Origin: DATLED01 sp035525495
GTDB taxonomy: Bacteria > Actinomycetota > Acidimicrobiia > Acidimicrobiales > CADCTF01
DNA: 46,972 nt
Direction: 5' to 3'
NCBI GenBank assembly: GCA_035525495.1
Contig: DATLED010000066.1
Span: forward strand, 1-46,972
The notes under the pieces were generated by a model. That model saw nothing but the letters and a program-made list of their open reading frames with translations, ran no database searches and had not been told where the DNA came from. Below are positions 45,119 through 46,972 of this stretch, in pieces (the first letter of the stretch is position 1; every line of letters begins with the position of its first letter). The position numbers and the translations under genes were made by a program.

Positions 45119-45942
45119 GCCCCCAACCCCACCGCCCACGTCGCGGCGGTGCGGGGCGACCGCCGCCGGCCGCTCGACCGGCGGCACGGACGGGACTCGG
45201 AGGCGAGCAGGTCGAAGGCCGCAGAGCCGTCCGCGAGCTCCTCCGCGCCCGCCGCCGGCGGATCAAGGACGTGTGGCTCTCGGACACCGCCGCCCCCGAC
45301 CATCCTGTCGTCGCCGAGATCCTCGACCTCGTCCGCGAACAGCGCATCCCCCTGCGGGAGGTGGCCCGGGGACGGCTCGACGCCGAGGCCACGAGCGAGG
45401 CGCCCCAAGGCGTGCTCGCGCACGCCGAGCCGTTGCCCGAGGTCGACCTCGACCGCCTGTCGCAGCGCGTCCCGGGCTCGCCGCCGCCGTTCCTCGTCGT
45501 CCTCGACGGCGTCACCGATCCGCAGAACCTCGGCGCCATCCTCCGAACCGCCGACAGCGCGGGCGCCACCGGCGTCGTCCTCGGGCGCCACCGGTCCGTG
45601 CACGTGACACCGACCGTCGCCAAGGCTTCGGCGGGAGCCATCGAGCACGTGCCGATCGCCCTCGTCGCCGGCATCCCCGCGGCGCTGCAGTCGCTGGGCG
45701 CGGCCGGCGTGTGGACGATCGGCCTCGACGGCGACGCCGACCAGTTCGTGTTCGACCTCGACCTGGCGACCGAAGCGGTGGCGCTGGTCCTCGGGGCGGA
45801 GGGCAGCGGCCTGTCCCGCCTCGTCCGGGCGCGTTGCGACGTCCTCGCCGCCATCCCGCAACGTGGCGCGCTGGCGTCGCTGAACGTCGGAGCGGCGGCC
45901 GCCGTGGCCTGCTTCGACGTCGCCCGTCGTCGCCTCGCCTGA
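45115..45942 (+). CDS. rlmB: TrmH/SpoU-family rRNA 2'-O-methyltransferase (RlmB type)
   Basis: Methylates a guanosine of 23S rRNA, or possibly a tRNA site, using SAM in a knotted fold. The 275-residue protein has a basic, Pro/Arg-rich N-terminal 30 residues, then VEGRRAVRELL. The SPOUT motifs are LVVLDGVTDPQNLGAILRTA, ALVLGAEGSGLSRLVRARCD, and IPQRGALASLNVGAAAAVAC. In mycobacteria cysS lies between ispF and this gene; here ispF and rlmB are directly coupled. Confidence 0.92.
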   Translation: MSPQPHRPRRGGAGRPPPAARPAARTGLGGEQVEGRRAVRELLRARRRRIKDVWLSDTAAPDHPVVAEILDLVREQRIPLREVARGRLDAEATSEAPQGVLAHAEPLPEVDLDRLSQRVPGSPPPFLVVLDGVTDPQNLGAILRTADSAGATGVVLGRHRSVHVTPTVAKASAGAIEHVPIALVAGIPAALQSLGAAGVWTIGLDGDADQFVFDLDLATEAVALVLGAEGSGLSRLVRARCDVLAAIPQRGALASLNVGAAAAVACFDVARRRLA

Positions 45943-45957
45943 ACTCGCGCCTCGGCG

Positions 45958-45980
45958 AAACCGGGACTTCTGCCCGGTTT
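45958..45980 (+). terminator. Perfect hairpin after rlmB
   Basis: AAACCGGG (45958-45965) and CCCGGTTT (45973-45980) form a perfect 8-bp stem around a 7-nt loop, 15 nt after the rlmB stop. The stem carries its own A and T runs, so it may act as an intrinsic terminator for the ispD-ispF-rlmB operon. Confidence 0.7.
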
Positions 45981-46036
45981 GCGGTGTTCTCGAACCACTG
46001 AACGTGGGAAACTTCCTCAGGACCCTGCCGTGACCA

Positions 46037-46065
46037 TTGACACTGCTCGGGGGCGTAGCTACAAA
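46037..46065 (+). promoter_or_regulatory. Canonical housekeeping promoter of sigH-like gene
   Basis: A perfect TTGACA (46037-46042), a 17-nt spacer and TACAAA (46060-46065) predict a start near 46072 and an 83-nt leader to ATG 46155. It is the clearest sigma-70 promoter in the window. Confidence 0.75.
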
Positions 46066-46070
46066 GAACT

Positions 46071-46088
46071 AGTCACCAACGAGTCACC
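46071..46088 (+). repeat. 11-bp-spaced direct repeat AGTCACC in sigH-like leader
   Basis: AGTCACC occurs at 46071-46077 and 46082-46088, one helical turn apart and at the predicted transcription start. It could be a tandem operator. No factor is known. Confidence 0.4.
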
Positions 46089-46154
46089 TTCGCCGCACGC
46101 CGTTCCCGCAGCCTCGCCTCTGCTCCTTCGTCGCCCCCCTCAGGAGATGCGTCA

Positions 46155-46850
46155 ATGGCCCTACGCACCGAAGTCTTTCCGCTCCACGAACGCTCGGACG
46201 ACGACCTCGTCGCCCGGTTCCAGGGCGGAGACGACCTCGCCGTGCAGGTGCTGCTCGACCGGTACCGCCGCTTCGCCCGGGCCAAGGCACGTGGCTACTT
46301 CCTCGTCGGCGCCGACAGCGACGACATCGAGCAGGAAGGTCTCATCGGCCTGTACAAGGCCGCTCGGGACTTCCGCTCCGACCGGCAGTCGAGCTTCCGG
46401 GCCTTCGCCGAGCTCTGCATCACCCGGCAGGTGATCACCGCCGTCAAGACGGCGACGCGCCAGAAGCACCAGCCGCTCAACCAGTACGTCTCGATCAGCG
46501 GCGTCCGGGGCAGCGACGATGCCGGCGAGCGCTCGGTCGAGGACCTTCTCGAGGACCACTACATCGGTGACCCAGCCGAGACCGTCGTCTCGAACGAGCG
46601 CATGGACTCGATGCGTCAGTCGATGGCCGAGATGCTGAGCGGCCTCGAGGTCGACGTCCTGCGCCTCTACGTGGAGGGCAAGAGCTACCACGAGATCGGC
46701 GAGCACCTCGGCCGGCACGTGAAGTCGATCGACAACGCCCTGCAGCGCATCAAGCGCAAGCTCGAGGGCCACCTCGCCGAGCGCGACGCCTCCGACGCCG
46801 AGGCCGAGCTCGCCGAGACGGCCGACGACTTCGTGCTCGTCCTCGTCTAG
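46155..46850 (+). CDS. Sigma factor resembling Bacillus sporulation/transition sigma SigH
   Basis: Protein of 231 residues. Region 2 shows DSDDIEQEGLIGLYKAARDF, FRAFAELCITRQVITAVK, and TATRQKHQPLNQYVSISG, which is strongly like sigma-H of Bacillus rather than an ECF sigma. Region 4 shows SGLEVDVLRLYVEGKSYHEI followed by LGRHVKSIDNALQRIKRKLE. An acidic tail follows. AGGAG before ATG 46155 fixes the start. Homologues occur in several deep actinobacterial lineages; the regulon here is unknown and sporulation cannot be inferred. Confidence 0.9.
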   Translation: MALRTEVFPLHERSDDDLVARFQGGDDLAVQVLLDRYRRFARAKARGYFLVGADSDDIEQEGLIGLYKAARDFRSDRQSSFRAFAELCITRQVITAVKTATRQKHQPLNQYVSISGVRGSDDAGERSVEDLLEDHYIGDPAETVVSNERMDSMRQSMAEMLSGLEVDVLRLYVEGKSYHEIGEHLGRHVKSIDNALQRIKRKLEGHLAERDASDAEAELAETADDFVLVLV

Positions 46851-46945
46851 AGGGCCCGCAGCAGGAGGAAGAGCACGACGGTCACGGCCACCGACAGGAG
46901 CAGTGACCCGGCGCAGCCGAGCTTGTTCGAGAAGAAGAGGAACAC
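46847..46945 (-). CDS. Tiny membrane protein (32 aa)
   Basis: A short minus-strand frame from GTG 46945 to TAG 46847 encodes FLFFSNKLGCAGSLLLSVAV and then a leucine/valine membrane helix ending LLLRAL. AGAGGAG stands just before the GTG, at rather short spacing. The composition (aromatic start, N-(K/R)-LGC, one helix) resembles small unnamed membrane proteins common in actinobacteria. Its stop overlaps the sigma-factor stop tail to tail. The promoter lies at or beyond the window edge. Confidence 0.5.
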   Translation of the reverse strand: MFLFFSNKLGCAGSLLLSVAVTVVLFLLLRAL

Positions 46946-46972
46946 GTCTCCTCTGTATCCGCTTCTACGCTC

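Overview
The window is about 47 kb of very GC-rich chromosomal DNA. It has dense, mostly plus-strand genes, many GTG and TTG starts, short overlaps of the ATGA and GTGA type, and no insertion sequences, phage genes or CRISPR. Gene content and order point to an actinobacterium, probably of a deep lineage such as Acidimicrobiia. The order topA / tmk-holB / sigR-rsrA / Zincin_2-tilS-hpt-ftsH-folE-folP-folB-folK / DUF2520-panC-panD-nadB-nadC-coaX-lysS / clpC / radA-disA / crp / carD / PIN-TRAM-ispD-ispF-rlmB recalls the block known from Mycobacterium and Streptomyces. A Bacillus SigH-like sigma factor at the right end would be unusual for mycobacteria. The taxonomic call is inference from gene order and composition.

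Layout. 1-5.4 kb: topoisomerase I (5'-truncated by the window), an MFS exporter, thymidylate kinase, DNA polymerase III delta' and a tRNA-Thr(CGU). 5.4-7.7 kb: a GT-C membrane glycosyltransferase and a secreted caspase-like protein with an EF-hand loop. 7.7-9.0 kb: thiol-stress sigma factor SigR, its zinc anti-sigma factor RsrA and two small proteins. 9.0-19.0 kb: Zincin_2 metalloprotein, response regulator, tilS, hpt, ftsH, then the folate (folE, folP, folB, folK) and pantothenate (DUF2520, panC, panD) genes. 19.0-24.3 kb: a secreted hypothetical protein, NAD synthesis (nadB, nadC), coaX and lysS. 24.3-32.0 kb: an accessory signalling and membrane island, mostly on the minus strand, with a large membrane protein, a NarL-type response regulator and histidine kinase interrupted by a GGDEF/EAL gene, and a polyprenyl diphosphate synthase. 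32.2-34.7 kb: clpC. 34.7-35.4 kb: a decayed subtilase. 35.5-39.1 kb: a lineage-specific envelope cluster (small membrane protein, LppM-like lipoprotein, TetR regulator, 600-aa membrane protein). 39.1-46.0 kb: radA, disA, crp (minus), carD, PIN-TRAM, ispD, ispF, rlmB. 46.0 kb to the end: a SigH-like sigma factor with a canonical promoter, and a tiny convergent membrane protein.

How the genes work together. Cofactor synthesis (tetrahydrofolate, coenzyme A, NAD), tRNA modification and charging, proteostasis (FtsH, ClpC), DNA maintenance with c-di-AMP (RadA, DisA) and isoprenoid synthesis (IspD, IspF, prenyl synthase) form compact operons. Three regulatory links can be read directly. A SigR-type promoter precedes clpC. 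A perfect CRP palindrome precedes the crp gene. At least sixteen genes have a TANNNT -10 box only 6-10 nt before the start codon, which implies leaderless transcripts.

The items I consider most worth a second look are: (1) the TetR-controlled membrane protein with a duplicated D-x2-W-H-x-T-x-G-x-D-x7-H motif and a possible FixH/YtkA-like C-terminal domain; (2) an FtsH whose Walker B aspartate is alanine; (3) a dual-specificity-phosphatase-like protein with a dead P-loop inside the folate operon; (4) the leaderless-promoter architecture.
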